Assembly: GCF_003846175.1 (NCBI RefSeq)
Contig: NZ_ML123045.1
Location: forward strand, 65,012-129,011
DNA length: 64,000 bases
Reading direction: 5' to 3'
Origin: Streptomyces sp. ADI95-17
GTDB lineage: Bacteria > Actinomycetota > Actinomycetes > Streptomycetales > Streptomycetaceae
How positions within the stretch are numbered: the first letter of the stretch is position 1; the number at the start of each line of letters is the position of its first letter. The notes beneath the pieces are model-generated. The model saw nothing but the letters and a program-made list of their open reading frames with translations, ran no database searches and was not told the origin of the DNA. Position numbers and translations under genes: made by a program. Below, piece by piece: positions 15,919 through 22,754 of the stretch.

Positions 15919-16265
15919 CAGACGGTCCGGGCGACGGAGCGCAGCGCGAGGGCCCACTCGCCGCGGGTGCGGGAGCTCTTCCAGAGTTCGGGGGCGATCG
16001 CGGACATGGCGCGGCGGCCGGCGTTCTGCGCGACGACCTGCGGGTACCCGTTGAGCACGCGGGCGTCGGCGAGGGCGAGGGCTCGGCCCCATCCGGCGAC
16101 GGTGAGCTCGGCGTCGGGCTTGTGCTTGGTGAGGTAGTCGGCGGCCGCGGTGAGGACCTGCGAGGCGAGGCTCGGCAGGGCGAGTACGTCCTGCAGCAGC
16201 GCCGTCTCGGGCGGGTTGTTGCGGGTGGGGGCGCTGTTGAGCGGGCCCCGGATACGATCGTTCAC
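15918..16265 (-). CDS. Unknown helical protein, first gene of leftward unit
   Basis: A 115-residue protein starting at GTG 16265 behind an AGGAGAG site. It is almost entirely helical and basic (LLQDVLALPSLASQVLTAAADYL, WGRALALADARVLNGYPQVVA). It heads the leftward unit 16265-14185 and shares an intergenic control region with the rightward HTH gene at 16476. No family is recognised with certainty. Confidence 0.6.
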   Translation of the reverse strand: MNDRIRGPLNSAPTRNNPPETALLQDVLALPSLASQVLTAAADYLTKHKPDAELTVAGWGRALALADARVLNGYPQVVAQNAGRRAMSAIAPELWKSSRTRGEWALALRSVARTV

Positions 16266-16310
16266 GTTTGACTCTCCTGTTAGTGGCAGGGGGTCGGGCA
16301 TCCCGTCGGG

Positions 16311-16398
16311 TGTGTCAGCACCTGTCGGGGCGGTCGGGTCCGGTGTTGTCAGCGCCGGGCCCGGCCGTACTGCGGCCCCGTCGGTGTGTCAGCACCGG
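16311..16398. repeat. Three short direct repeats in a divergent control region
   Basis: A GTGTNGTCAGCRCC-type sequence occurs three times near 16310, 16343 and 16384, twice as TGTGTCAGCACC and once as TGTTGTCAGCGCC. The outer two copies are also followed by similar G-rich bases (TGTCGGGG/GGTCGGGG). They lie between the divergent starts at 16265 and 16476 and may be binding sites for a phage regulator. Confidence 0.5.
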
Positions 16399-16434
16399 TC
16401 GGGGTCTTCGTGTAGCTGGACCAACGTAAGAGCG

Positions 16435-16457
16435 ACCTCTTTACATTGTCAAGAGGT
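16435..16457. promoter_or_regulatory. Operator-like inverted repeat before the HTH gene
   Basis: ACCTCTT and AAGAGGT form perfect 7-bp arms around a 9-base spacer (TACATTGTC), 18 bp ahead of the GTG start at 16476. The spacer region is locally A+T-rich, fitting a promoter. Autoregulation by the small HTH protein encoded downstream is a natural hypothesis. Confidence 0.5.
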
Positions 16458-16475
16458 TTGAGAGAGGATGCGAAC

Positions 16476-16724
16476 GTGTCCGACGAGCAGCCGCCACCCG
16501 AAACCGGCGATCAGCCGATGACGATCACCGAGATCTGTGCCGAACACGGCGTAAGCCGGCAGACCCTGCATGCGATCCGGGCCAACCCCAACAGCGGGTT
16601 TCCGGCCGCCGTCATCGAGCCGGGCAGCACCCGGCAGAAGTACCCCCGCAAGGCGGTCGCCGCGTACTTTGCCGATCACCCGCTGCGCCCCGGGCGGCGT
16701 ACAGACCTCGAAACAGGCGAGTAG
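16476..16724 (+). CDS. Small helix-turn-helix protein (excisionase/regulator-like)
   Basis: An 82-residue protein starting at GTG 16476 behind GAGAGAGGA. Residues about 14-60 (MTITEICAEHGVSRQTLHAIRA) are a plain HTH, followed by KYPRKAVAAYF, which resembles the wing/anchor of AlpA- or Xis-like MerR-fold proteins. It could be a recombination directionality factor, a transcriptional regulator, or both. The perfect palindrome in front of it suggests self-control. Confidence 0.65.
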   Translation: MSDEQPPPETGDQPMTITEICAEHGVSRQTLHAIRANPNSGFPAAVIEPGSTRQKYPRKAVAAYFADHPLRPGRRTDLETGE

Positions 16725-16815
16725 CCGAATCCTCGATCAGACCCCGCCGGCCCGTACCTGCGGGGTCTGCGTCTGTCCGGATGCGTCCGGCGCCGTCCGG
16801 CCGCAGGGTGGTCCC

Positions 16816-17034
16816 ATGTCCGGAGTGCTGCCCGTGATCGTTCACCCACCATCGCCGACCGGCGGGCGCCGTGTCCGCGTCGACGGCACGATTCTCGGCC
16901 TTGCCTACAACGCGCGGGACATTGCCGAGTTTCTGCGCCGTGCCGGGCTCGACGACTTCGACGAGACCGATGTCGAGACATCGGCGCTGATTGAGTGGCG
17001 AGGGGGCGGGCCCGAGGTGTGGTCCGCCCCCTGA
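16816..17034 (+). CDS. Conserved small protein of Streptomyces mobile elements
   Basis: A 72-residue protein (VIVHPPSPTGGRRVRVDG, ILGLAYNARDIAEFLRRAGL, ALIEWRGGGPEVW) of a type I know from integrative elements and phages of Streptomyces, always short and ending in an IEWRGGGP-like motif. No function has been assigned. It probably follows the HTH gene in one rightward transcript; the gap of about 90 bp holds no other gene. Confidence 0.65.
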   Translation: MSGVLPVIVHPPSPTGGRRVRVDGTILGLAYNARDIAEFLRRAGLDDFDETDVETSALIEWRGGGPEVWSAP

Positions 17035-17037
17035 CGA

Positions 17038-17970
17038 TTACGCCGCCGCGGCCCGGTCCCTCGCGGCAGCCCGCTGCCGGCGGCGATCCTCGGCCCGCTT
17101 CGCCCGGTGCTCCGCTTCGGCCCGCTGCTGCTCGGCCGCGTCGAGTGCCCGCTGCAGCGCCGCGAGCTGCTCGGCCGACGACCACACCCGCGCCCGCCGG
17201 TCCACATCGAACGGCACAGGGGCGTCGCAGTCGATCAGGCCGGTCGCGCACGTCACGCTCATAACCGTGCCCGCCTCGCTGTGCATCACCAGGTCGCCAC
17301 CGCACCACGGGCACGGCACCCCCGGCAGTTGCACCGACCGCCGGCCGATGCCGAGCACCCTGTCGAGGCGGGCGGCCGCCTCGCGCGCGTACTCGGTGAT
17401 CCTGGCCCGGTCCGTATCGTGGGTCGGGCAGCACGCGCCGTCGTCGCCGAGCCGGGTGAGCAGCCACCGGGCGGCAGCCGGCGCGGTGCGCTGCTCGCGG
17501 TCGGCGCGGTACCAGTCCGCGGGGTCGGCGGCGTCCCGGGCCGCGATCGAGTCGGCGAGCGCGACGAGCGCGATCTCGATCGCCCGGCATGCGTCGACGA
17601 TGTGGAGCCGGACCGGCACCGGCCGCTCGCCGAGCTGCGCCGGGTCGCGGTCCTCACGCACAGGGTGCGGCAGCCCCTCGCCGACGTGGTCGCAGAACGC
17701 GCACCGGTAGTAAAGCTGTCCGGTGTGGTGCCGGGTGGTGATGAGCCGCTGCGGGTGGTCGAGGGAGTGCGCGATCGCGGCGGCGAGGGACTGCTCGGCG
17801 GACACCTCGGCGGCGTCTTGATCGTCGAGTGCGCGCAGGTACTCGGCGCCCGGCCGGGCCGGGGGCCACGTGGTGCCGGGGCCGGTGGTGTCGAGGGCGG
17901 CGCGCAACTGGTGCCAGTGGTTGACGATGTGCTGCAGGTTCTCGGCGGTGGTGCGGGCGGTGTGGGTCAT
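17038..17970 (-). CDS. Unknown protein with several CxxC-type zinc motifs
   Basis: A 310-residue protein starting at ATG 17970 behind GGAGA. Cys pairs occur at YRCAFCDHVG, ACCPTHD, PCPWCGGD and SVTCATGLIDC, suggesting one or two zinc sites. The last 60 residues are a highly charged Arg/Glu/Ala helix (QQRAEAEHRAKRAEDRRRQR), likely coiled coil. Proteins with this layout occur in actinophage middle regions. Function not recognised. It converges tail-to-tail with the rightward gene at 16816. Confidence 0.6.
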   Translation of the reverse strand: MTHTARTTAENLQHIVNHWHQLRAALDTTGPGTTWPPARPGAEYLRALDDQDAAEVSAEQSLAAAIAHSLDHPQRLITTRHHTGQLYYRCAFCDHVGEGLPHPVREDRDPAQLGERPVPVRLHIVDACRAIEIALVALADSIAARDAADPADWYRADREQRTAPAAARWLLTRLGDDGACCPTHDTDRARITEYAREAAARLDRVLGIGRRSVQLPGVPCPWCGGDLVMHSEAGTVMSVTCATGLIDCDAPVPFDVDRRARVWSSAEQLAALQRALDAAEQQRAEAEHRAKRAEDRRRQRAAARDRAAAA

Positions 17971-18057
17971 GGCGGGTGTCTCCTGCGGTGCGTAGGGTGA
18001 TCTCACCGCGTGGGGCGCCCCGGACATCTGGCCGGATGGGGGCGCCCCTTCGTCGTG

Positions 18058-18651
18058 TCAGGTGCGGTCGGTCTGTGACGGGATGGCGGTGCGGTCGCCC
18101 GTTGCGATCCAGGGGGCGAGCGCGGCGAGGATCGCGTCGACCCGCCCCTCGCGCCGGTCCGAGGCGCACGGGCATGCGATGGTTCGCCCGCAGTCGGAGC
18201 ATGCGACCGGGGCGTTCAGTGCCCGGTCGACCGCGCGGCGCAGCGCGAGGGGCGCGGCTTCGATGTCCGGGACGGAGCCGGCCGACCCGTCGGCGGCGTC
18301 GAGGAACACGGCCGAGGTCGCCCCGCCGTGCCCGTGGATGAGCTCGACGGACGCGCGGCCGCGGTCCCAGAACACCGAGCTCGGGTGTTCGCCGCGCCAC
18401 CGCACGGACGCGGTGCCGTCGGGCCACAGCACGCCGTCGGCGACGTCGCCGAGCCCGCTGATACCGGACACGTCGACGCTGCGGCGCAGCACGAACCGGC
18501 GCGGCCGCCGGTCCTGGTCGCGGTGCACGACGGTCCGGCCGGTGAGCTCGGTCGTGACGTCGTCGAGCAGCTGCTGCACGGTGGGCCCGTCGGCGCTGCG
18601 GAGCGCGAGGCCGCGCAGCGTGTCGAGGGCGGTCTGCGGGGTGTCGGTCAT
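18058..18651 (-). CDS. Unknown phage protein, beta core and CxxC pair
   Basis: A 197-residue protein. Residues 1-50 are helical; about 55-115 form a strand-rich domain (GVLWPDGTASVRWRGEH, SSVFWDRGRASVELIHGHGG) of a kind seen in actinophage early proteins. A CSDCGRTIACPC cluster near residue 152 may bind metal. It overlaps the upstream 60-aa gene by 4 bases (ATGA). No function can be assigned. Confidence 0.6.
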   Translation of the reverse strand: MTDTPQTALDTLRGLALRSADGPTVQQLLDDVTTELTGRTVVHRDQDRRPRRFVLRRSVDVSGISGLGDVADGVLWPDGTASVRWRGEHPSSVFWDRGRASVELIHGHGGATSAVFLDAADGSAGSVPDIEAAPLALRRAVDRALNAPVACSDCGRTIACPCASDRREGRVDAILAALAPWIATGDRTAIPSQTDRT

Positions 18652-18830
18652 CGGCGGTTGCCTTTCTTCAGTACGCGGGCGGCCGCGCGACGGGCTGCTC
18701 GGTTCGGGGGCGGTGCGGGGTCGGGTGCGTCGTCGTTGACGAGTTGCTCGTCGGTCGTGCTGATCACCTGCCAGCGGACGCCGGGGGTACCGGCTCGCTC
18801 GCCGCGCGGGTTGCTGCTCGGGCCGGTCAC
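18648..18830 (-). CDS. Small basic 60-aa protein
   Basis: Begins at GTG 18830, overlapping the DpdA-like gene stop by 4 bases, and ends in an ATGA overlap with the next gene, so it is embedded in a translationally coupled run. The C-terminus (NRAARRAAARVLKKGNRR) is strongly basic and may contact nucleic acid. No family recognised. Confidence 0.55.
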   Translation of the reverse strand: MTGPSSNPRGERAGTPGVRWQVISTTDEQLVNDDAPDPAPPPNRAARRAAARVLKKGNRR

Positions 18831-19486
18831 GCGCCTATCTCCTTGGATGCGAGCGAGGTGTCAGAGGCGAAAAGAGCCGGGGTGTGGTGCAGTTCATCGA
18901 GCCAGCCACGGAGACGGGCGAGGTTCTTGTCGGGGCCGAACGCGAGGTACGTGCCGTCGGCGGTGTCGCAGCCGAACCATTCGGCGATGCGTAACCGGCG
19001 CAGGCTGTTGACGCGCCCCATGTGCACGCGTTTGCCTCGCTCCTTCGCTTCGCGCGACAGACGCTCAGCGATCGGGCCGATCTTCCATTCCGTGGAGCCA
19101 GCCAGAAACAGGACGTCGAACGCGTCCCACGGCACGCCGAGTTCGTCGCATCCGTCCTGCGCGGCGAACGCGGCCTGTACGCCCAACCCGCGTATGCGAC
19201 CGAGCCATGGGAGAGACTTTGCGAGCGTGCCCGCGGCGTCGAACGGGACGTCAGGGGCGACAGCGAACAAGAACCGGTCGGCGCCGTACCGGACGATGCG
19301 ACTGTCGAGCCAGTCGAACCACTCGTCGTCGCCGGGGTAGTTGTTACCGAAGCATCCGTTGTCGGCGCCGATCGGTGTCCCGTCGGGGATCACGTTGCCC
19401 TGCGCAGGTGTCGTCATGCAGCCGAGGAGTCCGGCGCGCATCGCGTTCTGCACGTCAGGCCCCGATGGGGTGCCGAGGTACAGCAC
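18827..19486 (-). CDS. dpdA: DpdA-like DNA-guanine transglycosylase (TGT superfamily)
   Basis: A 219-residue TIM-barrel-like protein of the phage TGT/DpdA type that swaps guanine in DNA for a 7-deazaguanine. Features expected of that group are the IGADNGCFG motif near residue 41, FLFAVAPDVPFDA, FLAGSTEWKIG, and the C-terminal VHMGRVNSLRRLRIAEWFGCD with GTYLAFGPDKNL. It lacks the zinc-binding C4 end of tRNA-acting enzymes, as phage DpdA proteins do. It overlaps the preceding transporter gene by 32 bases, so the two are co-translated. The pairing strongly suggests use of imported preQ0. Assignment from motifs only. Confidence 0.72.
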   Translation of the reverse strand: MLYLGTPSGPDVQNAMRAGLLGCMTTPAQGNVIPDGTPIGADNGCFGNNYPGDDEWFDWLDSRIVRYGADRFLFAVAPDVPFDAAGTLAKSLPWLGRIRGLGVQAAFAAQDGCDELGVPWDAFDVLFLAGSTEWKIGPIAERLSREAKERGKRVHMGRVNSLRRLRIAEWFGCDTADGTYLAFGPDKNLARLRGWLDELHHTPALFASDTSLASKEIGA

Positions 19487-19988
19487 GGCGCACCTGCCGA
19501 AGGGTGAGGACGACCAGGACAGGCAGGAGGGTGGCCCAGGCGAGTTTCCCGGCGAGTTGCCCGCCGACTGCTGCGGTGGTGATGGGGAATCCGGCGAGCC
19601 AGAGGAACAGCACGGTGTCGACGATGGCGCCGGCCAGGTTCGAAGCGAGCACGGCGCGGGCCCAGCCGCGAGAGCGGAGCGGCGTGTAAATCGCCATGTC
19701 GGCGACTTCGGCCGCGAGGAATGCAGTTGCCGAAGCCATTGCGAGAGCGGGACTCACTACCAGGGTGAGAACAGCTCCCGATGCGATGCTGACGAGCACC
19801 CACGCCCGGCCGAGAGCGTCCTGCACAGCATCGCGCGCGAGGAGCGCAGCCCCGGCAGCGAATGTGCCGGCGGTGGTCATCAGCCCGGGGGCGACGTGAA
19901 CCATGCCGTAGCGGGTGGTGAGCCAGTTCGCGGCGGCAATCGACGCGATGTAGGTGGTGAGGGATACGAGCCCGATAAAGCGAGGCAT
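19455..19988 (-). CDS. yhhQ: VUT/YhhQ-family preQ0 (queuosine precursor) transporter
   Basis: A 177-residue inner-membrane protein with about five or six TM helices. Family features are the ANWLTTRYG turn after TM1, the TAGTFAAGAALLARDAVQDALGR segment and the charged membrane motif AEVADMAIYTPLR, then SNLAGAIVDTVLFL. Members import 7-cyano-7-deazaguanine (preQ0) or related bases. Start ATG 19988. It directly precedes and overlaps the dpdA-like gene, so the phage apparently salvages the modified base rather than making it; no queC, queD or queE gene is visible. Confidence 0.82.
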   Translation of the reverse strand: MPRFIGLVSLTTYIASIAAANWLTTRYGMVHVAPGLMTTAGTFAAGAALLARDAVQDALGRAWVLVSIASGAVLTLVVSPALAMASATAFLAAEVADMAIYTPLRSRGWARAVLASNLAGAIVDTVLFLWLAGFPITTAAVGGQLAGKLAWATLLPVLVVLTLRQVRRAVPRHPIGA

Positions 19989-20015
19989 GTCGTGCTCCTG
20001 TGAGGGTGTAACGGG

Positions 20016-20246
20016 CTACTGAGGTACGGACGGGGAATCTGATCGGGCAGGGATACGCGAGGCCCGCACAGGGGCACACAGCACCTCGTGACCGAGGTGC
20101 CAGTGCCACCCCTCACGCGACAGCGCAGCCACGGCGAGCCGGCCGATCGCGTCCGGCCCGGCAAGCGGGTGCTCCTCAACCACCGCGGCGACGACCGCAG
20201 CGACGGCATCCGGGATCCGCGACCGCTCAGTGCTCGGGTACGTCAT
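20016..20246 (-). CDS. Small unknown protein (76 aa)
   Basis: Starts at ATG 20246 overlapping the stop of the preceding gene. It has a helical centre (PDAVAAVVAAVVEEHPLAGPDAI) and a short strand segment (WHWHLGHEVLCAPVR). It sits between the replication-type genes and the transporter-dpdA pair. No family recognised. Confidence 0.55.
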   Translation of the reverse strand: MTYPSTERSRIPDAVAAVVAAVVEEHPLAGPDAIGRLAVAALSREGWHWHLGHEVLCAPVRASRIPARSDSPSVPQ

Positions 20247-20740
20247 GACGCCACCCGCTCTTCATCGCTCGACTGGACCCGGGCGGCGCGGCACTGCGCG
20301 CGAGCCGCGAGGTACTCGTCGTTCGGCTGCCCAGCACTCTCCGGGACCGCCGAGCCGGCCATGATCGCCCGCAGTTCGAGGGGCGCCTCGCACCCGGTGC
20401 GAACGGCGTCACGCTCGGCGCGCAACGCGGCCCGGTACCCGGCGATGTCGTCGGGGTCGAGGTACGAGTGCGAGGTCGGCTCGAACGTGCCGGTGTGCCG
20501 GTCCAGTCGGGTGCGGGCAGCCTTCCGCCACCGCGCGGCGATGTCCTTCGGCAGGATCGGCCACGCGCTCTCGGCGTAGTGATCGCCGATCGCCTCGCCC
20601 GCGAATTCGAGCGGAACGTCGCGCAGCACACGGGCCCACAAGGTGAGTTGAGCAGCCTGCTCGGTCTCGCCGGTCTTCACGACCCGGTCATCGATGAGAG
20701 CGATCTGATCGAGCAGATCCAGCGTCTGTTCCATGTTCAT
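20243..20740 (-). CDS. Replication accessory protein (helicase-loader-like, tentative)
   Basis: A 165-residue protein starting at ATG 20740 in an ATGA overlap with the initiator-like gene. The helical core DQIALIDDRVVKTGETEQ and the segment AGEAIGDHYAESAWPILPKD followed by AARWRKAAR recall small actinophage proteins encoded right after replication initiators and thought to act as replisome organisers or helicase loaders. The assignment rests on position and vague resemblance. The C-terminus is Arg/Ala-rich. Confidence 0.5.
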   Translation of the reverse strand: MNMEQTLDLLDQIALIDDRVVKTGETEQAAQLTLWARVLRDVPLEFAGEAIGDHYAESAWPILPKDIAARWRKAARTRLDRHTGTFEPTSHSYLDPDDIAGYRAALRAERDAVRTGCEAPLELRAIMAGSAVPESAGQPNDEYLAARAQCRAARVQSSDEERVAS

Positions 20741-21681
20741 GCGCTGCTGCCTCCTTGCAGGCGCTCGCGCAGCGCGGCGAGTCCGGCGCGCTGCTGCTGC
20801 GATTTGGTCTGTGGCTGCGCTCCGTTGGTGAACGGGACGACGACGCCGCCCGCGGCCGGCTGCTCGGGGCGCTCGGTCTCGGCCCACTGCCGCCACCGGC
20901 CGCCCCACGCTGCGGCGGTTTTGCCGTCGTCGAGCTGTCGGCGGACGAACTTGCGGGTGACGACGTCGAGCTGCTGCGGGGTGAGCTGCTCGCGGCCGCT
21001 GTCGAGGCGGGCGAGCTGCGCGGCGCGCACGTCGGCGTCGCTCGGCTCCCAATTGGCGGGAATCAGAGAGAGAGCCGCCCGCGCGCTACTACCTGTAGAT
21101 CCCTCTCTCTCCTCAGCCCCCTCTTTAAGGAGTGGAGTGGAGTGGAGTGGAACGCGCGCGCGTGAGGTCCCGGGGGAGTCCCCTAGGGACACATCGCCGT
21201 GACCTGCGGAATCGCCCGGATCCTGACTTGGATTCGCGTCAGTTTCTTCGTCGAATCCATTGTGATTCCCCGAAGATTCCTCGCCGAAAAGCGAAGGATT
21301 CTCAGCAGAATCGGCACCGAAACCGGCCTGCGCCGCGCGCTGCTTCGCCTTCTTGTCCGCGGCGCGCTTCCGCCGGGCGAGCACCTCGGCGCGGGATGGG
21401 TTTCCGCTCTCGCGGTAGTCGTGCATGAAGTAGTCGCCCGGCCGGGGCTGCGGGCAGCGCGGGCAGGTGTGCCCGTGTTCGTGCCACAACCCGACCGTGA
21501 GCAGCTTCGTGATCTGCGGGGCGCTGCCGTACATCTTGGCGACCTCGCCGGGCACATGCCCGTCGGTGAGCTGGCGTGCCACATACGAGCCGACACGCGT
21601 CCACAGCCCCACGGCCGCGTTCTTCGCGCGGATCATCTTCGGGTGGCTGTCTGCCCCATCGTCAACGACGAAGAACGGCAT
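20737..21681 (-). CDS. Replication-initiator-like protein with origin-like DNA in its linker
   Basis: A 314-residue protein in three parts. Residues about 1-85 (FVVDDGADSHPKMIRAKNAA, LWTRVGSYVARQLTDG, AKMYGSAPQITKLLTVGLW) form a winged-helix-like domain found in phage replication proteins. Residues about 100-205 are a low-complexity linker whose DNA contains iterated pentamers and inverted repeats. Residues about 210-290 (WEPSDADVRAAQLARL, RQLDDGKTAAAWGGRWRQWAE) form a second helical domain. A DNA-binding N-domain, a linker with repeats inside the gene, and a C-domain partner module is the lambda O plan. Function inferred. Confidence 0.6.
   Translation of the reverse strand: MPFFVVDDGADSHPKMIRAKNAAVGLWTRVGSYVARQLTDGHVPGEVAKMYGSAPQITKLLTVGLWHEHGHTCPRCPQPRPGDYFMHDYRESGNPSRAEVLARRKRAADKKAKQRAAQAGFGADSAENPSLFGEESSGNHNGFDEETDANPSQDPGDSAGHGDVSLGDSPGTSRARVPLHSTPLLKEGAEEREGSTGSSARAALSLIPANWEPSDADVRAAQLARLDSGREQLTPQQLDVVTRKFVRRQLDDGKTAAAWGGRWRQWAETERPEQPAAGGVVVPFTNGAQPQTKSQQQRAGLAALRERLQGGSSA
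21064..21258 (+). repeat. Copy B of the origin-like repeat, inside the initiator-like gene
   Basis: Carries the same elements in the same order as 12908-13105: AGAGAGAG/CTCTCTCT inverted repeat, four GGAGT pentamers, a GCGCGCGTGAGG block, a CCCGGGGGAGTCCCCTAGGG palindrome, then 20 bp later a perfect 7-bp hairpin (GGATTCG at 21230-21236, CGAATCC at 21252-21258) with a 15-base loop. Iterons plus adjacent dyads inside an initiator gene are typical of lambdoid-style origins. The flanking stretch to about 21320 is relatively A+T-rich. Confidence 0.7.
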
Positions 21682-21697
21682 CGGGTATCTCCTGTGC

Positions 21698-22048
21698 TCA
21701 GAGCGTGAGTTGCCCGGCGGGGGCGGGCGATGTCTTACGGGACCAACCCTGTGAGGCCGGCGGGGCGGTGCACTGGTGGTCGATGACGTGCTCGTGAGGG
21801 CACGGGCTGCTGCGGCGGTGGCACTCGGCCCACCGCAGGTCGAGCCCGTCGCGGGTCTGGCGCAGGCACCAGTCGAGGCGGTTCGGCTCGCGCAGCGCCT
21901 CGGCGGCCGCCGCCGTGTACCGGGTGTCGTCCGCAGCCACGTCGAGCGCCGCGCGGCGGCCGACGAGCTGCCGGAGCACCGGTGACCCGCAGCGGGGGCA
22001 GCGCGTACGCCGCGCCCCGCTGCCGGCGGCCGCCGAGGGGCGGGTCAC
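21698..22048 (-). CDS. Zinc-finger-like phage protein
   Basis: A 116-residue protein starting at GTG 22048 in an overlap with the upstream stop. N-terminal RCPRCGSPVLRQLVGRRAALD is a CxxC rubredoxin-like knuckle. A later CxH/CxxH-rich part (WCLRQTRDG, AECHRRSSPCPHEHVIDHQC) supplies more ligands. Such small zinc proteins are common in actinophage replication operons; role unknown. Confidence 0.6.
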   Translation of the reverse strand: MTRPSAAAGSGARRTRCPRCGSPVLRQLVGRRAALDVAADDTRYTAAAAEALREPNRLDWCLRQTRDGLDLRWAECHRRSSPCPHEHVIDHQCTAPPASQGWSRKTSPAPAGQLTL

Positions 22049-22485
22049 CCGTGCTGCTCGACCCGGCCGCGGCGGGCCTGCTGCCGCTCCTGGTAGACAT
22101 CGAACTCGGTCTCGGTCGGCAGAGACCCGAGGGCCTCGGACACCGCCGATTCGACGTCGCGCGACCCGGGCCCGATCTCGTCCAACGTGCCGTTCATCTT
22201 CCGCTGCCGGTACATCGCCCGCATGACCTCGGCGACCATCTGCGCCTGCTCGTTGTCCTGCGCGACCTCGGCGAGCGTGACGCGGATCTTCACCTGCGGC
22301 TGCTTGTCCTCGCCGTCGGCGTGCCCGGTGTACGCCTTGCTCGTGAGCTCGACCACGGCGAACACGCTCGTCCCGGGGTGCTCGAAGAGCCCGCGGCGCT
22401 GCGGCTGAGTCGTGGTGGCCTGCAGCGGTCCGGCTGCGCCGTCGAGCTTGATCTCGACCTCGGCGTCGGTGTGGAGCTTCGGCAT
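22045..22485 (-). CDS. Unknown conserved phage protein
   Basis: A 146-residue protein starting at ATG 22485 behind a GAGGAAG site. The first two thirds are strand-rich (AEVEIKLDGAAGPLQ, SVFAVVELTSKAYTGH, PQVKIRVTLAEVAQ). The rest is helical (AQMVAEVMRAMYRQRKMN). It lies between resolvase-type and initiator-type genes. A single-stranded-DNA-related role is possible but not shown by any motif. Confidence 0.58.
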   Translation of the reverse strand: MPKLHTDAEVEIKLDGAAGPLQATTTQPQRRGLFEHPGTSVFAVVELTSKAYTGHADGEDKQPQVKIRVTLAEVAQDNEQAQMVAEVMRAMYRQRKMNGTLDEIGPGSRDVESAVSEALGSLPTETEFDVYQERQQARRGRVEQHG

Positions 22486-22490
22486 CCTGA

Positions 22491-22754
22491 TCACTTCCTC
22501 TTGCTGGGGTGCTTGCGGCGGTGATCGCGCATCGCGGCCGCCGTACGTACGTCGTCGTTGGGGCAGGTGTCCCGGCGGTGCCGCTCGGCCCGAAGAACGA
22601 GCTGTTGCACCGCGTCGGGGCCGATGGCGTCCTCGCCCGGGGCGCCGCAGGCGCACGACCAGTCGGCGGACACCATCGACTTCGGGCCGTCGAAGCGGAC
22701 CCGCAGGCCGGGGCCCGGTGCCGGGTTGCCGATCGTCGGCCCGATCCCGGTCAT
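22491..22754 (-). CDS. Small Cys-containing protein
   Basis: An 87-residue protein that overlaps the resolvase stop by 4 bases. Residues about 32-40 (SCACGAPG) and DTCPNDD provide a possible zinc site, and the tail (RDHRRKHPSKRK) is very basic. It starts with MTGIGPTIGNPAPGPGLR. Probably nucleic-acid-associated; no family recognised. Confidence 0.55.
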   Translation of the reverse strand: MTGIGPTIGNPAPGPGLRVRFDGPKSMVSADWSCACGAPGEDAIGPDAVQQLVLRAERHRRDTCPNDDVRTAAAMRDHRRKHPSKRK

